In this document: positions 50,346-62,025 of the stretch, piece after piece
Layout of the letters: every line of letters starts with the position of its first letter
Position numbering within the stretch: the first letter of the stretch is position 1
NCBI RefSeq assembly: GCF_947498825.1
Contig: NZ_CANMLV010000002.1
Span: 248,001 to 312,000, forward strand
Length of the DNA: 64,000 nucleotides
Reading direction: 5' to 3'
Origin: an uncultured Cedecea sp.
GTDB taxonomy: Bacteria; Pseudomonadota; Gammaproteobacteria; Enterobacterales; Enterobacteriaceae
Made by a program: the position numbers and the translations under genes
The notes under the pieces: generated by a model
The model's database searches: none
Told to the model about the DNA's origin: nothing
The model's input: only the letters and a program-made list of their open reading frames with translations

Positions 50346-50447
50346 GCAATACCCCAAATATTTACAGATAATGGCTAATGTACATCCGGCAACACCATGA
50401 TGGCTATGGTTGTCTGTCCAACAGCCACCATTTTGTAACCAAATAAA

Positions 50448-51155
50448 CTATTTTTTGGTAATAAACTGACGAAAAAGCTCCCGACTTTTGAGTGGCTTAC
50501 CTTGCAGGTAGGGTTTAAGCGCCATCCGCGTAAAACGTTTTGCAGCGCGTAGCGTATCCGCTTCAACAAAACTGCGTTCTGACAAGGCTTGAAGCTGGCG
50601 TCCGGTAAAACTATTGTGATTAATCACCACACTGGCAATAAAACCTTTTTCTTCGCGATAGAGGTAGGTCATATCATCGCTGACCGCTTCCCCACTGCCT
50701 GCACAATGCAAAAAATCCACGCCATAACCAAGATGGGCCAGTAATGCCAGTTCAAAACGGCGTAGCGCAGGCTCTGGTGTTCCATCAGTGCCTGCTAGCT
50801 CCTGAATACAATGCAGATAGTCAAAGAACAAATCGGAGAAGCGAGTTTCTTGTTCAAGAACCCGGGCAAGGAGCTCGTTAACATATAAGCCGCTATAGAG
50901 AGAAATGCCATTGAGTGGTAAAGCAAGGGAAACCGCTTCTGCGCCACGTAAGGTTTTCACCTCACCTCGGCCACCAAAACGAATCAAAAGGGGGACAAAG
51001 GGCTGTAGAGCACCTTTTAAATTAGAGCGGCGAGAGCGCGCGCCTTTTGCTATGAGGCGGACACGCCCGGATTCTTCCGTGAACACATCAAGAAGAAGGC
51101 TGGTTTCACTCCAGGGACGAGTATGCAGAACAAATGCCCGTTGCCAGCCTTCCAT
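50448..51155 (-). CDS. recO: DNA repair protein RecO
   Basis: Recombination mediator that loads RecA on SSB-coated DNA with RecR. The 235-residue product starts [11 protein letters not shown], the E. coli beginning; the frame opens 19 codons earlier inside era's end, which has no homology. The N-terminal OB fold contains [14 protein letters not shown] and the helical C-terminus SRELFRQF. It follows era by 10 bases, as in the rnc-era-recO operon. Confidence 0.95.
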   Translation of the reverse strand: MEGWQRAFVLHTRPWSETSLLLDVFTEESGRVRLIAKGARSRRSNLKGALQPFVPLLIRFGGRGEVKTLRGAEAVSLALPLNGISLYSGLYVNELLARVLEQETRFSDLFFDYLHCIQELAGTDGTPEPALRRFELALLAHLGYGVDFLHCAGSGEAVSDDMTYLYREEKGFIASVVINHNSFTGRQLQALSERSFVEADTLRAAKRFTRMALKPYLQGKPLKSRELFRQFITKK

Positions 51156-51165
51156 TGATGAGTCT

Positions 51166-52760
<1,595 letters not shown>

Positions 52761-52831
52761 TTAATTAATGCGTCGACAAATTCAGCACACGAAACAGACC
52801 TGAAAAAATAAACAATACTGTTTAGTGTGCT

Positions 52832-52853
52832 GTGGCTCTCGTGAGAGAGCCAC
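52832..52853. promoter_or_regulatory. Hairpin in the rnc leader, candidate RNase III autoregulatory site
   Basis: A perfect 9-bp stem GTGGCTCTC/GAGAGCCAC with a GTGA loop lies 85 bases before the rnc start, in the region where E. coli rncO is cleaved by RNase III. It could also act as a weak terminator after lepB. Confidence 0.5.
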
Positions 52854-52918
52854 CCTTTAAAGCGGGGTTATTCTATACACAACGACTGAGGATGTCGTTA
52901 GTTTGTGGGATAAAATTC

Positions 52919-53893
52919 TTAATGAATGCCACCGATACGATTTAAACGAATACCCGTAGGCCATTCACCTTCTTGTTTCTCAAAACTCATCCAGATAGTG
53001 GTCGCTTTACCCACAAGGTTTTGCTCAGGAACAAATCCCCAGTAACGGCTGTCCGCGCTATTATCACGGTTATCACCCATGACAAAATAATGACCCGGCG
53101 GCACAATCCACGTGGCTGGCGGTAAACCAGGCTGCTGATAGTACATACTCGCCTGATCTTGCGCTATCGGTAACAACAGGATGCGGTGAGTGACATCGCC
53201 TAAAGTTTCATTACGAACATTCAGACGTGCACCATTTTCCAAGTTTTTATCTAAAGGTACGCTAAAGAAACCGGCTGTCGCTTCGGAACCTTCGCTACGG
53301 GCAAAGGTTTGTACAAATTCGCTCGGTTCAATATTAGAGTAGCTAATAGGAAGTGTCGTTTCACAGGCCTGACCGGAACGACAATCTGGGAAAATAGTCA
53401 GTTCCTTGGTTACAGGATCGTAACTCACCCGATCGCCAGGTAAGCCGATAACGCGTTTTATATAATCCAGTCGGGTATCACGCGGATATTTAAATACCGC
53501 GATATCTCCACGTTTTGGATGACCCGTTTCGATGAGCGTCTTCTGATAGATAGGATCTTTTATTCCATAGGCAAATTTCTCCACCAGAATAAAATCACCA
53601 ATCAGTAATGTCGGCATCATCGAACCTGATGGGATCTGAAAAGGCTCATAAATAAACGAACGGATCACCAGAACAATGGCCAGCACAGGGAATAATGAGG
53701 CTAGCGTCTCCATGAAGCCTTGTTTTTGCCCGACTTTCTTCAGCGTGTCTTGATCCAGTGTTCCACCAGTGGCAGCCTGAGCTGCCGCCTGCTGCTGTCG
53801 ACGTTTTGGTGCGAAAATAAACTTATCCAGACACCAAAATATGCCGGTGACCAACGTGGCCAGCACGAGGATCAGGGCAAACATATTCGCCAT
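52919..53893 (-). CDS. lepB: Signal peptidase I (LepB)
   Basis: Membrane protease that removes signal peptides from exported proteins. It has 324 residues, equal to E. coli. Two N-terminal spans (residues about 4-22 and 60-78) precede the periplasmic catalytic domain, with the nucleophile Ser in IPSGSMMPTL and the general-base Lys in YIKRVIGLPGD; MGDNRDNSADSR is the box E motif. It follows lepA by 14 bases. Confidence 0.98.
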   Translation of the reverse strand: MANMFALILVLATLVTGIFWCLDKFIFAPKRRQQQAAAQAATGGTLDQDTLKKVGQKQGFMETLASLFPVLAIVLVIRSFIYEPFQIPSGSMMPTLLIGDFILVEKFAYGIKDPIYQKTLIETGHPKRGDIAVFKYPRDTRLDYIKRVIGLPGDRVSYDPVTKELTIFPDCRSGQACETTLPISYSNIEPSEFVQTFARSEGSEATAGFFSVPLDKNLENGARLNVRNETLGDVTHRILLLPIAQDQASMYYQQPGLPPATWIVPPGHYFVMGDNRDNSADSRYWGFVPEQNLVGKATTIWMSFEKQEGEWPTGIRLNRIGGIH

Positions 53894-53907
53894 ACCAACT
53901 CCTTAGA

Positions 53908-55707
53908 TTATTTGCCGTCTTTGCCAACATGCAGAATGGCAAGGAATGCTTCCTGAGGCAGCTCAACGTTACCGACCTGCTTCATACGTTTTTTACCGTC
54001 TTTCTGTTTCTGCAACAGCTTTTTCTTACGGCTGACGTCACCACCATAACATTTTGCCAGTACGTTTTTACGTAACTGTTTCACCGTTGAGCGGGCAATA
54101 ATGTGGTTACCAATCGCCGCCTGAATAGCAATATCAAACTGCTGACGTGGGATCAATTCCTTCATTTTTTCGACGAGCTCACGACCACGGTAAGGGGCGT
54201 TATCGTTATGCGTGATCAGTGCCAAAGCATCAACACGCTCACCGTTAATCATGACATCCACACGCACCATGTTTGAAGCCTGGAAGCGTTTGAAATTGTA
54301 GTCCAGCGAAGCATAACCCCGAGAGGTCGATTTCAGACGGTCAAAGAAGTCGAGAACCACTTCAGCCATAGGAATTTCATAGGTCAGTGCAACCTGGTTA
54401 CCGTGGTACACCATGTTGGTCTGTACACCACGTTTTTCTATGCACAGTGTAATGACGTTACCGAGATATTCTTGCGGCAGCAGCATATGACATTCAGCGA
54501 TAGGTTCGCGTAGCTCCTCAATATTATTCAGCGCAGGGAGCTTAGACGGGCTATCCACATAAATAACATCTTTGCTGGTCGTTAATACTTCATACACTAC
54601 CGTAGGAGCCGTGGTAATCAGTTCCAGGTCGTATTCACGTTCCAGGCGCTCCTGGATGATTTCCATATGCAGCAGGCCGAGGAAGCCACAACGGAAGCCA
54701 AAGCCCAGTGCCGTTGAGCTTTCTGGTTCGTAGAATAGTGACGCATCATTAAGGCTAAGCTTGCCCAGTGCATCACGGAAACCTTCATAGTCATCAGAAC
54801 TGATAGGGAATAATCCCGCATAAACCTGCGGTTTCACCTTTTTAAAACCCGGTAAGGCTTTATCCGCCGGATTACGCGACAAAGTCAGGGTATCACCGAC
54901 CGGAGCACCTAATATATCTTTGATAGCACAAACCAGCCAGCCAACTTCACCGCACTTCAGTTCAGTACGATCTATTTGTTTTGGCGTAAAGATACCCAGT
55001 CGGTCAGCGTTATACACCTGACCGGTACTCATCACTTTAACTTTATCGCCTTTACGCAAGGTGCCATTTTTTATGCGAACTAACGAAACAACACCGAGGT
55101 AATTATCAAACCAGGAGTCAATGATCAGTGCTTGCAGCGGCGCGTCCGGGTCACCTTCCGGTGGCGGAATATCACGCACCAGGCGTTCCAGTACCTCAGG
55201 TACACCTAAACCGGTTTTTGCTGAACAGCGTACTGCGTCAGCGGCATCAATACCGACGATGTCTTCAATCTCTTCTGCCACCCTGTCCGGATCGGCAGCA
55301 GGTAAGTCAATCTTGTTAAGAACCGGGACAACTTCTAAATCCATTTCCATGGCAGTATAGCAGTTGGCCAGGGTTTGAGCTTCAACTCCCTGTCCGGCAT
55401 CAACCACCAGCAGCGCACCTTCACAAGCTGCCAGAGAACGAGAGACTTCATAGGAGAAGTCAACGTGTCCTGGTGTATCGATGAAATTAAGCTGATAGGT
55501 TTCACCATCACTGGCTTTGTAATCAAGCGTTACGCTTTGTGCTTTAATAGTAATACCACGTTCACGTTCCAGATCCATTGAGTCCAGTACCTGAGCGGCC
55601 ATTTCACGATCGGTTAGCCCCCCACAAATCTGGATAATACGGTCGGACAGCGTCGATTTGCCGTGGTCGATATGAGCAATGATGGAAAAGTTTCTTATGT
55701 TCTTCAT
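53908..55707 (-). CDS. lepA: Elongation factor 4 (LepA)
   Basis: Ribosome-associated GTPase that can back-translocate tRNAs. From [12 protein letters not shown] at 55707 it has 599 residues, E. coli's length; the frame opens 7 codons earlier. GTPase motifs [15 protein letters not shown] and NKIDLP are intact, and the unique C-terminal domain ends [15 protein letters not shown]. It forms the lepA-lepB transcription unit. Confidence 0.98.
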   Translation of the reverse strand: MKNIRNFSIIAHIDHGKSTLSDRIIQICGGLTDREMAAQVLDSMDLERERGITIKAQSVTLDYKASDGETYQLNFIDTPGHVDFSYEVSRSLAACEGALLVVDAGQGVEAQTLANCYTAMEMDLEVVPVLNKIDLPAADPDRVAEEIEDIVGIDAADAVRCSAKTGLGVPEVLERLVRDIPPPEGDPDAPLQALIIDSWFDNYLGVVSLVRIKNGTLRKGDKVKVMSTGQVYNADRLGIFTPKQIDRTELKCGEVGWLVCAIKDILGAPVGDTLTLSRNPADKALPGFKKVKPQVYAGLFPISSDDYEGFRDALGKLSLNDASLFYEPESSTALGFGFRCGFLGLLHMEIIQERLEREYDLELITTAPTVVYEVLTTSKDVIYVDSPSKLPALNNIEELREPIAECHMLLPQEYLGNVITLCIEKRGVQTNMVYHGNQVALTYEIPMAEVVLDFFDRLKSTSRGYASLDYNFKRFQASNMVRVDVMINGERVDALALITHNDNAPYRGRELVEKMKELIPRQQFDIAIQAAIGNHIIARSTVKQLRKNVLAKCYGGDVSRKKKLLQKQKDGKKRMKQVGNVELPQEAFLAILHVGKDGK

Positions 55708-55927
55708 AAATATAGGTTTTTGTCTCATTTAGAGGCTTGGGTATTTCTGATTGACACCACTGTGGACACTCAGAGAGCGCTACCCTTCAATTATTGGCGA
55801 GAATCTTACACTGTCATGCTGAATTAGTCAGCACATGCGTGTATTACCTCGCTGGTAACTCTGCTAATTCTTATAAAGTTAGTCGACTCAGACTAATAAC
55901 CGTTCAGTGACAGAAGGCTCTGATACA

Positions 55928-55969
55928 ATTCATCCCGACCACCGACTCCAGTCAGCGCTCGGGATGAAT
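55928..55969. terminator. Hairpin between rseC and lepA
   Basis: An 11-bp perfect stem (attcatcccga 55928-55938, tcgggatgaat 55959-55969) lies between the rse operon and lepA. It lacks a strong T-run, so it may be a weak or Rho-assisted terminator. A short palindromic-repeat end 'gcaacttgaagtata' lies next to it at 55982-55996. Confidence 0.5.
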
Positions 55970-56007
55970 ATGAATAAGACTGCAACTTGAAGTATAACTA
56001 CAAGCCA

Positions 56008-56490
56008 CTATGGTGTTTTTAATGAGGAGGTCGACGTTTCTACGCGCAATGAATCGGGCCCCAAGGCGACGCTCAGAATGACCGGCTGCCAGTTATCGCG
56101 CTGGCTCAGACGCTGTGAATAGATACGCGCCAGCATAAAACCACCGATCCCCCCCAGCAAAGCACCCGCCATTGCCGCGATATCTGTCGCAAAAAACCAC
56201 TGAAAAAGCCCACCGATAACAAAAAGCCCGGCTAGCGGGGACATATACACCAGTAATGCAGAGCCTAACAGGCTCTTTTCAGCAATACCCAGCTCAACTT
56301 TTTGCCCGGCCATCAGTGGTTTTTCACTCTGCACTGTCAGTAAATGCTCAGTCTGTGGCCCGAGTTTATTCAGTACTCGGGTACCACATCCAGCCCGCGA
56401 AGCACAGCCATTGCACGATGTTTTAACATCACACTTCAACACCGCCTCACCGTTTTGCCATGAGACCACTGTTGCCCACTCTTTAATCAT
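56008..56490 (-). CDS. rseC: SoxR-reducing / sigma-E modulator RseC
   Basis: Inner-membrane protein of 160 residues. A cytosolic N-terminal cysteine motif (CNGCASRAGCG) comes first, followed by two close membrane spans (about residues 77-99 and 102-120). Last gene of the rpoE-rseABC operon, overlapping rseB by 4 bases. E. coli RseC positively modulates sigma-E and helps reduce SoxR; the role here is by homology. Confidence 0.94.
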   Translation of the reverse strand: MIKEWATVVSWQNGEAVLKCDVKTSCNGCASRAGCGTRVLNKLGPQTEHLLTVQSEKPLMAGQKVELGIAEKSLLGSALLVYMSPLAGLFVIGGLFQWFFATDIAAMAGALLGGIGGFMLARIYSQRLSQRDNWQPVILSVALGPDSLRVETSTSSLKTP

Positions 56491-57449
56491 GGTGCGACTC
56501 CGAATTTAACGCTGTCAGCAACACGTTTAGCGGTTTGCGGCGGCAACTCTCCAACAACCGTGATTTCTTTTTTGTCACGGTGCAGGGTATTAATCGTACG
56601 ACGTCCTGTACGTATCAACTGTTCACCGTTGTTTAGTTCAGCAGTTATTTCATTCACATTCACTGAAAAGCTAAACAGTCCGTCACTGAAGAGACGCGAT
56701 TCAATAGGAATACCTATCGAAGGTAATGGGCGACGGCTACTGGATACCTCTTTGAAACCTTCGGGTAACCAGGAAACATGCCAGGTAAGATTCTCACTGG
56801 CTGTATCAGGTACAGAGAATACCGGCGGTAAATTGGCTTTCTCCAGCCGACTCATTGCTTCAGTCACCTCACCATCAATCGCAAATGAGATAACCCTGAA
56901 TTGTTCCAGCGTTTCACCATCACGGTCGAGTAAGTCAACTCGTAACGGTAATTTTGTCTCCGAATCAATCCAGACGATATAGCTATAACGCGTTCCATCC
57001 CGGGCAACAACACGGAGTACATCACACAGACGATCGGCAATGCGGGTACGCCCTACAGGAATAAAATCATAGTAAGGAGCCAGCTGGCTGAAATTGGTAT
57101 AAACAATGGAGGGCAGCGAGTCAACGATGTAGTCACCGTTTAAAGTAAAAGGCTCGAGACCAGGTTCAAAATAGCTGATTTCATCACCGCGCTGAACAAC
57201 TTCCCGCAGCGGGCCGTCCATTTGCAGTAACTGGGCTAAGGTGCTGTTATTCAGCCGAATGTGCCGATAACGCTGTGATTCGATCCCTTGCTTGTTAACG
57301 CTGATAAATGACAGTTCGTAATTGCGTGACTGACTGGCCTGGTTCATTTCCTGCAACAACGCCTCAGACGAATTATCTTTCGCTGAGGCGCTTGCAGTAA
57401 ATAACAGGGCGCTTGTCACAATAGACAGGGCACACCAAAATGGCTTCAT
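56487..57449 (-). CDS. rseB: Sigma-E regulator RseB
   Basis: Periplasmic protein of 320 residues that binds the RseA periplasmic domain and shields it from DegS cleavage, releasing on detection of lipopolysaccharide. A signal peptide ends near TASASA. The body contains the two RseB domains, a LolA-like fold (residues about 25-210) and a smaller C-terminal domain. It overlaps rseA by one base and rseC by 4. Confidence 0.96.
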   Translation of the reverse strand: MKPFWCALSIVTSALLFTASASAKDNSSEALLQEMNQASQSRNYELSFISVNKQGIESQRYRHIRLNNSTLAQLLQMDGPLREVVQRGDEISYFEPGLEPFTLNGDYIVDSLPSIVYTNFSQLAPYYDFIPVGRTRIADRLCDVLRVVARDGTRYSYIVWIDSETKLPLRVDLLDRDGETLEQFRVISFAIDGEVTEAMSRLEKANLPPVFSVPDTASENLTWHVSWLPEGFKEVSSSRRPLPSIGIPIESRLFSDGLFSFSVNVNEITAELNNGEQLIRTGRRTINTLHRDKKEITVVGELPPQTAKRVADSVKFGVAP

Positions 57450-58102
57450 TACTGCGATTGCGTTCCTAAAGTTTGAGTTCCAGGCACTTGTATCGCAGCT
57501 TGCTGAGGTGATGTTTGTTCAAACTGCGACTGCCCGGCGTGTAAGCGACGTTGCAATTCATAATCTTGCAGCATTGCATTAATGCGTCGACGCTGTTCCT
57601 GTGCCTGCGCCTGTGCAGAGTTGCCAGGTGCTGAAGCATCAGAAGGTACCCCTAAACTGACAGGGCTCGCCTTACCAATCATCGGTAACGTATTAAATAC
57701 CGGGGACTCTGGTTGCAGGTCAGTTTCAGGGGTGCCATTGTATTGTTGTACGCCAACGATAACCGCAAGCGAAACACAAGCTGCCAAACCTGCCTGAGTC
57801 AAATGACTCGCCCAAGGACGAACCCGATGCCAGAACGGCATTTTTTGCCATTGTTCTGGTTGAGGCTGAGATTCAGTTATCAGCGGGACAGCATTTTTTG
57901 CTGGTTCTTTCGCAATAGCGGCCATCACATTGCTAGAGATATCGAAATGAAGAACATCACTGCTGTCGCCACGCATAACGTCACGAATCAGATGATAACT
58001 CTCCCAGTTTTGCTGTAACGATTTGTCATTAGACAAAGCATTCAACAATTCACTGTCCAGAGACTCACCATCCATTAAAGCGGAAAGCTGTTCTTTCTGC
58101 AT
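57449..58102 (-). CDS. rseA: Anti-sigma-E factor RseA
   Basis: Inner-membrane anti-sigma factor of 217 residues. The N-terminal cytosolic domain (MQKEQLSALMDGE) binds sigma-E. A single span near residues 103-121 (LTQAGLAACVSLAVIVGV) leads to a periplasmic domain that RseB binds and DegS cleaves, with the segment SPVSLGVPSDAS close to the usual cleavage zone. It lies 30 bases after rpoE. Confidence 0.96.
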   Translation of the reverse strand: MQKEQLSALMDGESLDSELLNALSNDKSLQQNWESYHLIRDVMRGDSSDVLHFDISSNVMAAIAKEPAKNAVPLITESQPQPEQWQKMPFWHRVRPWASHLTQAGLAACVSLAVIVGVQQYNGTPETDLQPESPVFNTLPMIGKASPVSLGVPSDASAPGNSAQAQAQEQRRRINAMLQDYELQRRLHAGQSQFEQTSPQQAAIQVPGTQTLGTQSQ

Positions 58103-58132
58103 GTCTAATACCCTTCCAGTAATCCGACATCG

Positions 58133-58708
58133 TCAACGCTTAATAAGCGGTTGAACTTTGTTATCAATAGCTTCACGAGCACGAAAGATTCGTGAACGAA
58201 CCGTTCCTACCGGGCAATCCATGATGGCCGCTATCTCTTCATAGCTCAGTCCATCTAACTCCCGTAACGTAATTGCCATACGTAAATCTTCCGGAAGTGA
58301 CTCAATAGTACGGAAAACTATCTGCCTTAGTTCTTCTGACAACATTAAGTTCTCAGGGTTCGAAATTTCTTTCAATGCGTTGCCACTTTCGTAATTTTCA
58401 GCATCGCTGGCATCCACATCGCTTGAAGGCGGGCGCCGTCCCTGAGCGACCAAGTAGTTCTTTGCCGTATTTACAGCAATTCGGTACAACCAAGTATAAA
58501 ACGCGCTATCACCACGGAATGAATCCAATGCGCGGTACGCTTTTATAAATGACTCTTGCACAACATCAGGCACATCTCCTGAAGGAACATACCGTGAAAC
58601 CAGACTGGCGACTTTGTGCTGATAACGCACAACCAGTAAGTTAAACGATTTCTGGTCGCCCTTCTGGACCCGTTCGACGAGAACCTGATCTGTTATCTGC
58701 TCGCTCAT
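58133..58708 (-). CDS. rpoE: Sigma-E factor RpoE
   Basis: ECF sigma factor of 191 residues for the envelope stress response. Region 2 (VRYQHKVASLVSRY, ESFIKAYRALDSF) and region 4 with its helix-turn-helix (LDGLSYEEIAAIMDCPVGTVRSRI) are intact. Its ATG overlaps the rseD stop (ATGA arrangement), suggesting translational coupling, and a sigma-E promoter lies inside rseD for autoregulation. Downstream are rseA, rseB and rseC. Confidence 0.98.
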   Translation of the reverse strand: MSEQITDQVLVERVQKGDQKSFNLLVVRYQHKVASLVSRYVPSGDVPDVVQESFIKAYRALDSFRGDSAFYTWLYRIAVNTAKNYLVAQGRRPPSSDVDASDAENYESGNALKEISNPENLMLSEELRQIVFRTIESLPEDLRMAITLRELDGLSYEEIAAIMDCPVGTVRSRIFRAREAIDNKVQPLIKR

Positions 58709-58857
58709 CGAAGGTAATGTCTCCCAAAATCAAATATCCACACATCAACTAAAAACCACTCGGTTTCTGAATTTTTGAACAAGCTAGGGCTTGGAGTCGT
58801 TGATACGAATAAAGTTCCATTACCCCTTTGTTCTCTTTTGTTTTCAGCAGAGTTCAT
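58705..58857 (-). CDS. rseD: Short upstream reading frame RseD
   Basis: A 50-codon frame runs from ATG at 58857 to TGA at 58705, which overlaps the rpoE start as ATGA. The peptide (starting MNSAENKR, ending DFGRHYLR) fits the rseD leader reported upstream of rpoE in E. coli, which couples its translation to rpoE. No strong ribosome site precedes it. I rely on position, overlap and memory of the E. coli case, not on alignment. Confidence 0.65.
   Translation of the reverse strand: MNSAENKREQRGNGTLFVSTTPSPSLFKNSETEWFLVDVWIFDFGRHYLR
58791..58818 (-). promoter_or_regulatory. Sigma-E promoter of rpoE (inside rseD)
   Basis: On the minus strand GGAACTT (58812-58818), a 16-base spacer and TCCAA (58791-58795) fit the sigma-E consensus GGAACTT-N16-TCAAA with one mismatch, allowing autoregulation of the rpoE operon. 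Confidence 0.75.
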
Positions 58858-58912
58858 TTTTTTGATTATCAGTTCCGCCAGATCAACCGTGAATATAGCT
58901 TTGTTTAAAGCG

Positions 58913-59028
58913 ATATCCCAAATAATTCGCGTAACCTGTAGGGGCTAAATGAAGTACGGCAATAAGCACAGACAGATTATACGTCTCATAAAAATCATAT
59001 CCAGGCAACCTGGAATATGACGAGTATA
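58913..59028. repeat. Degenerate palindromic repeat in rpoE-nadB gap
   Basis: Starts 'atatcccaaataattcgcg' and ends 'gcaacctggaatatgacgagtata', matching the ends of the 35212-35464 tandem repeats with several substitutions. Confidence 0.65.
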
Positions 59029-59225
59029 AAAGACTAACGCTCAGAGTATCGCACGAATCGTCATTTTTCATCACTAAATCTAGAAAGTTGGACTGCATGT
59101 AAGTGTTTTCCACTGCCAGCAAACTTTTATACAACTGATTATAAAGCCTGATAGTTTAGCCAATAAAACAATAAATCAAAAAAATATGTAATCAACCTTG
59201 TTGAATGCTATCATTTCGCGAAATC

Positions 59226-59243
59226 TGTTTAACGTAATAAACA
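59226..59243. promoter_or_regulatory. NadR box upstream of nadB
   Basis: TGTTTA-N6-TAAACA, a perfect match to the NadR operator, ends two bases before the chosen nadB ATG. Repression of nadB by NadR would respond to NAD supply. Confidence 0.8.
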
Positions 59244-59245
59244 CC

Positions 59246-60859
59246 ATGACAATAAATAGCCATTTTATTTGTGATGTCCTTATTGTAGGCAGTGGTGCTG
59301 CCGGACTCACGGTTGCTCTGCGCCTGGCCCCACATTGTAAAGTACTGGTCTTGAGCAAAGGCCGGGTTAAAGAAAGTGCAACCTTCTACGCCCAGGGTGG
59401 AATTGCCGCTGTCTTTGATGAGACAGACAGTATTGAATCACATATTGAAGATACTCTGATTGCCGGCGCGGGTATCTGTGACAGCCAGGCGGTGAGTTTT
59501 GTCGCCCGGCATGCCAGAAGCTGTGTTGAGTGGCTTATCCAGCAGGGAGTGATGTTTGATACACATACCGAATCGGGCGGCGAAAGTCGTTATCATTTGA
59601 CCCGAGAAGGTGGTCACAGTCATCGCCGCATTCTGCATGCCGCTGATGCCACAGGTAAAGCAGTTCAAACCTCGCTGGTCGAACAGGCTCTGGCTCATCC
59701 TAACATTCATATTATTGAACATTGTCAGGCGATTGATTTAATTCTCTCTGAAACAGAACATACACCTAAGCAGGCTCAGGGCGTGAAAGCGCTGAATCGT
59801 GATACAGGGGAAATAGAAGTTTACCATGCCAAGTCAGTTATCCTGGCGACCGGTGGAGCTTCACGCGTTTATCAATACACCACCAACCCGGATATTGCCT
59901 CCGGCGACGGTATTGCGATGGCATGGCGTGCTGGTTGTCGAGTTGCTAATCTGGAATTTAATCAGTTTCACCCGACAGCATTGTACCACCCCCTGGCGCG
60001 TAATTTTTTACTGACCGAGGCTCTACGAGGTGAAGGGGCATTGCTGAAACGCCCGAACGGCACGCGTTTTATGCCGGAAATTGATGAGCGTGCAGAGCTT
60101 GCGCCTCGTGATATTGTCACCCGGGCTATCGACAGTGAAATGAAACGTCTTGATGCCGATTGCATGTATCTGGATATCAGCCATAAATCACCTGAATTTA
60201 TCCTTCAGCATTTCCCGAATATTTATCAAAAGCTGATGGAGCTGGGCATTGATTTAACCAAAGAAGCGGTGCCTATTGTCCCGGCAGCACATTATACCTG
60301 TGGTGGCGTAGTGGTTGATGAGCGCGGCCGCACCGATATTGAACGGTTATATGCTATAGGTGAAGTTTCCTATACCGGTCTGCACGGCGCAAACCGTATG
60401 GCCTCTAATTCGCTGCTCGAGTGCCTGGTTTATGGCTGGTCTGCAGCGGAAGATATTCTTAAGCATCTGCCCGATGCAGATTTAACGAAGCCTCTGACAA
60501 CAGAGACTGCTGCATCGGCAGAATATCGTGATGAACAAGCGATTCTTCAACACAGTAGTAATGAGTTACGCATACTGATGTGGAATTATGTCGGTATTGT
60601 TCGCAGCGATCTGAGTCTGGCAAATGCACTCCGGCGAGTCCTGTTACTGCAGCAGGAAATCGTGGCGCACTGTCAGCATTTCCGCCCCTCCAGTCAGCTA
60701 TTAGGGCTGCGCGATCAAATCCAGGTAGCTGAGTTGATCGTTCGTTGTGCCATGCTGCGTAAAGAGAGTCGAGGTTTACATTACTCTCTGGACTACCCGC
60801 CCTCAAAGACACCCACAACAACAGATACCGGCCCGAGTATCCTGACCCCTGTACCTTAG
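59246..60859 (+). CDS. nadB: L-aspartate oxidase NadB
   Basis: FAD enzyme that oxidises L-aspartate to iminoaspartate, the first step of de novo NAD synthesis. The FAD-binding motif is [13 protein letters not shown], and [23 protein letters not shown] and the C-terminal [16 protein letters not shown] are conserved. The start at 59246 gives 537 residues (E. coli 540); the frame opens at 59198, but the NadR box would then lie inside the coding region. A terminator hairpin follows. Confidence 0.96.
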   Translation: MTINSHFICDVLIVGSGAAGLTVALRLAPHCKVLVLSKGRVKESATFYAQGGIAAVFDETDSIESHIEDTLIAGAGICDSQAVSFVARHARSCVEWLIQQGVMFDTHTESGGESRYHLTREGGHSHRRILHAADATGKAVQTSLVEQALAHPNIHIIEHCQAIDLILSETEHTPKQAQGVKALNRDTGEIEVYHAKSVILATGGASRVYQYTTNPDIASGDGIAMAWRAGCRVANLEFNQFHPTALYHPLARNFLLTEALRGEGALLKRPNGTRFMPEIDERAELAPRDIVTRAIDSEMKRLDADCMYLDISHKSPEFILQHFPNIYQKLMELGIDLTKEAVPIVPAAHYTCGGVVVDERGRTDIERLYAIGEVSYTGLHGANRMASNSLLECLVYGWSAAEDILKHLPDADLTKPLTTETAASAEYRDEQAILQHSSNELRILMWNYVGIVRSDLSLANALRRVLLLQQEIVAHCQHFRPSSQLLGLRDQIQVAELIVRCAMLRKESRGLHYSLDYPPSKTPTTTDTGPSILTPVP

Positions 60860-60877
60860 GTGACTTGCTCTATCTGA

Positions 60878-60903
60878 AGTGGCCTGGTTTTCACCAGGCC
60901 ACT
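60878..60903. terminator. Convergent terminator between nadB and trmN
   Basis: A perfect 11-bp stem AGTGGCCTGGT/ACCAGGCCACT with a 4-base loop sits between convergent nadB and trmN, 18 bases after nadB and 7 before the trmN end. Confidence 0.75.
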
Positions 60904-60910
60904 CGAATAA

Positions 60911-61648
60911 TTAAAGATACAGATAGAAATCGCGCGTCAACTGACAATGCGCCGGAGAATAGCGGTTATCAGTTCCACGAATAGCTAACTCTGAGTGAGT
61001 CAAGGCTCCCGGCTGAAGAGATAATCCCAGTAATACCCGATGTGATGGACGATGCTCTTTTCCGGCCACATCAGTACGTAAGCGTAAATGCCAGCCTAAT
61101 TGATTTGCCTGCGTAATAAACTCATCTGCCGTCATTGTGGGTAATATCAAACAAAATAAACCCTGATCCGTTATCCATTGCCGGGCACAACTTAACAACA
61201 CCGGATAACTCAGAGTCGTGGTGTAGCGTGCCTGTGCACGTTCAGCAGAAGAACAAGCACTCCCTTTCTCAAAGTAAGGTGGATTACTGACGATTAATGA
61301 ATAGCGACGATTAACCGGTGGAGCCCAGTGGCAAATATCGGCCTGATAAACGGTAATGCGCGATGCCCAAGGTGAACCCTGCACATTTTCTTGTGCTTGC
61401 TGTGTCGCAGCGATATCTAATTCGACAGCATCAATAAAGCTTGTTTCCGGGGTTCTCTGCGCCAGCATCAGTGCCAGTAAGCCGCTCCCCGTACCGATAT
61501 CAAGTATCGTATCAACCTGCGTTACAGGCGCCCAGGCACCGAGCAGAACTCCGTCAGTCCCTACTTTCATTGCGCAATTTTCATGACCGATGAAAAATTG
61601 TTTAAACGTGAAACCATTGTCACGTAGCGCCGCCTTTTGTACCGACAT
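60911..61648 (-). CDS. trmN: tRNA1(Val) (adenine-37-N6)-methyltransferase TrmN
   Basis: AdoMet-dependent enzyme that methylates A37 of valine tRNA. The product has 245 residues from MSVQKAAL at 61648, the length of E. coli YfiC; the frame opens at 61672 without extra homology. The AdoMet motif is LDIGTGSGLLALM, and the catalytic NPPY motif of N6-adenine methyltransferases is in VSNPPYF. It is convergent with nadB. Confidence 0.93.
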   Translation of the reverse strand: MSVQKAALRDNGFTFKQFFIGHENCAMKVGTDGVLLGAWAPVTQVDTILDIGTGSGLLALMLAQRTPETSFIDAVELDIAATQQAQENVQGSPWASRITVYQADICHWAPPVNRRYSLIVSNPPYFEKGSACSSAERAQARYTTTLSYPVLLSCARQWITDQGLFCLILPTMTADEFITQANQLGWHLRLRTDVAGKEHRPSHRVLLGLSLQPGALTHSELAIRGTDNRYSPAHCQLTRDFYLYL

Positions 61649-62025
61649 CTGTCCACCCTGCGCCAAAACCATCTAGCATAAATGAAATGGCTGGCTGCGA
61701 AAAGGCACAAACAAACGGCATGCTTTCCCGCTATCACACCAGAGGGGTTCAAGAAGGAGATCCTTTCTTCAAGGGGAAGAACTTAACGCCCTGATAAAAG
61801 ATTAAAACTCAACCAGATGGAAGAATGGGATAGAATCTGTATTTATATGCACACTTCATGTGCTTCACATCATATTGAGAGAAATGTGAAAGTGTAATTA
61901 ACCTGAGGTTGATTCGCTCCCCTGGATACCCTCATCTTAATCGACAGAGGTATTCAGAGGGCTTAAAAGATGATGAAGATTGCAGCCATAACGTCTATAA
62001 TCGGCGCCCCACATAGAGGTAGACC
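61649..62025. other. Intergenic region upstream of srmB
   Basis: This 377-base gap contains the divergent starts of trmN and srmB. A TATAAT lies at about 61997-62002, near the srmB start, but I cannot place a convincing -35. The gap is otherwise without coding frames or hairpins that I could support. Confidence 0.35.

Noticed and set aside
58883-59134. 83-codon frame in the rpoE-nadB gap
   Set aside because: It lies over the degenerate palindromic repeat and has no family features.
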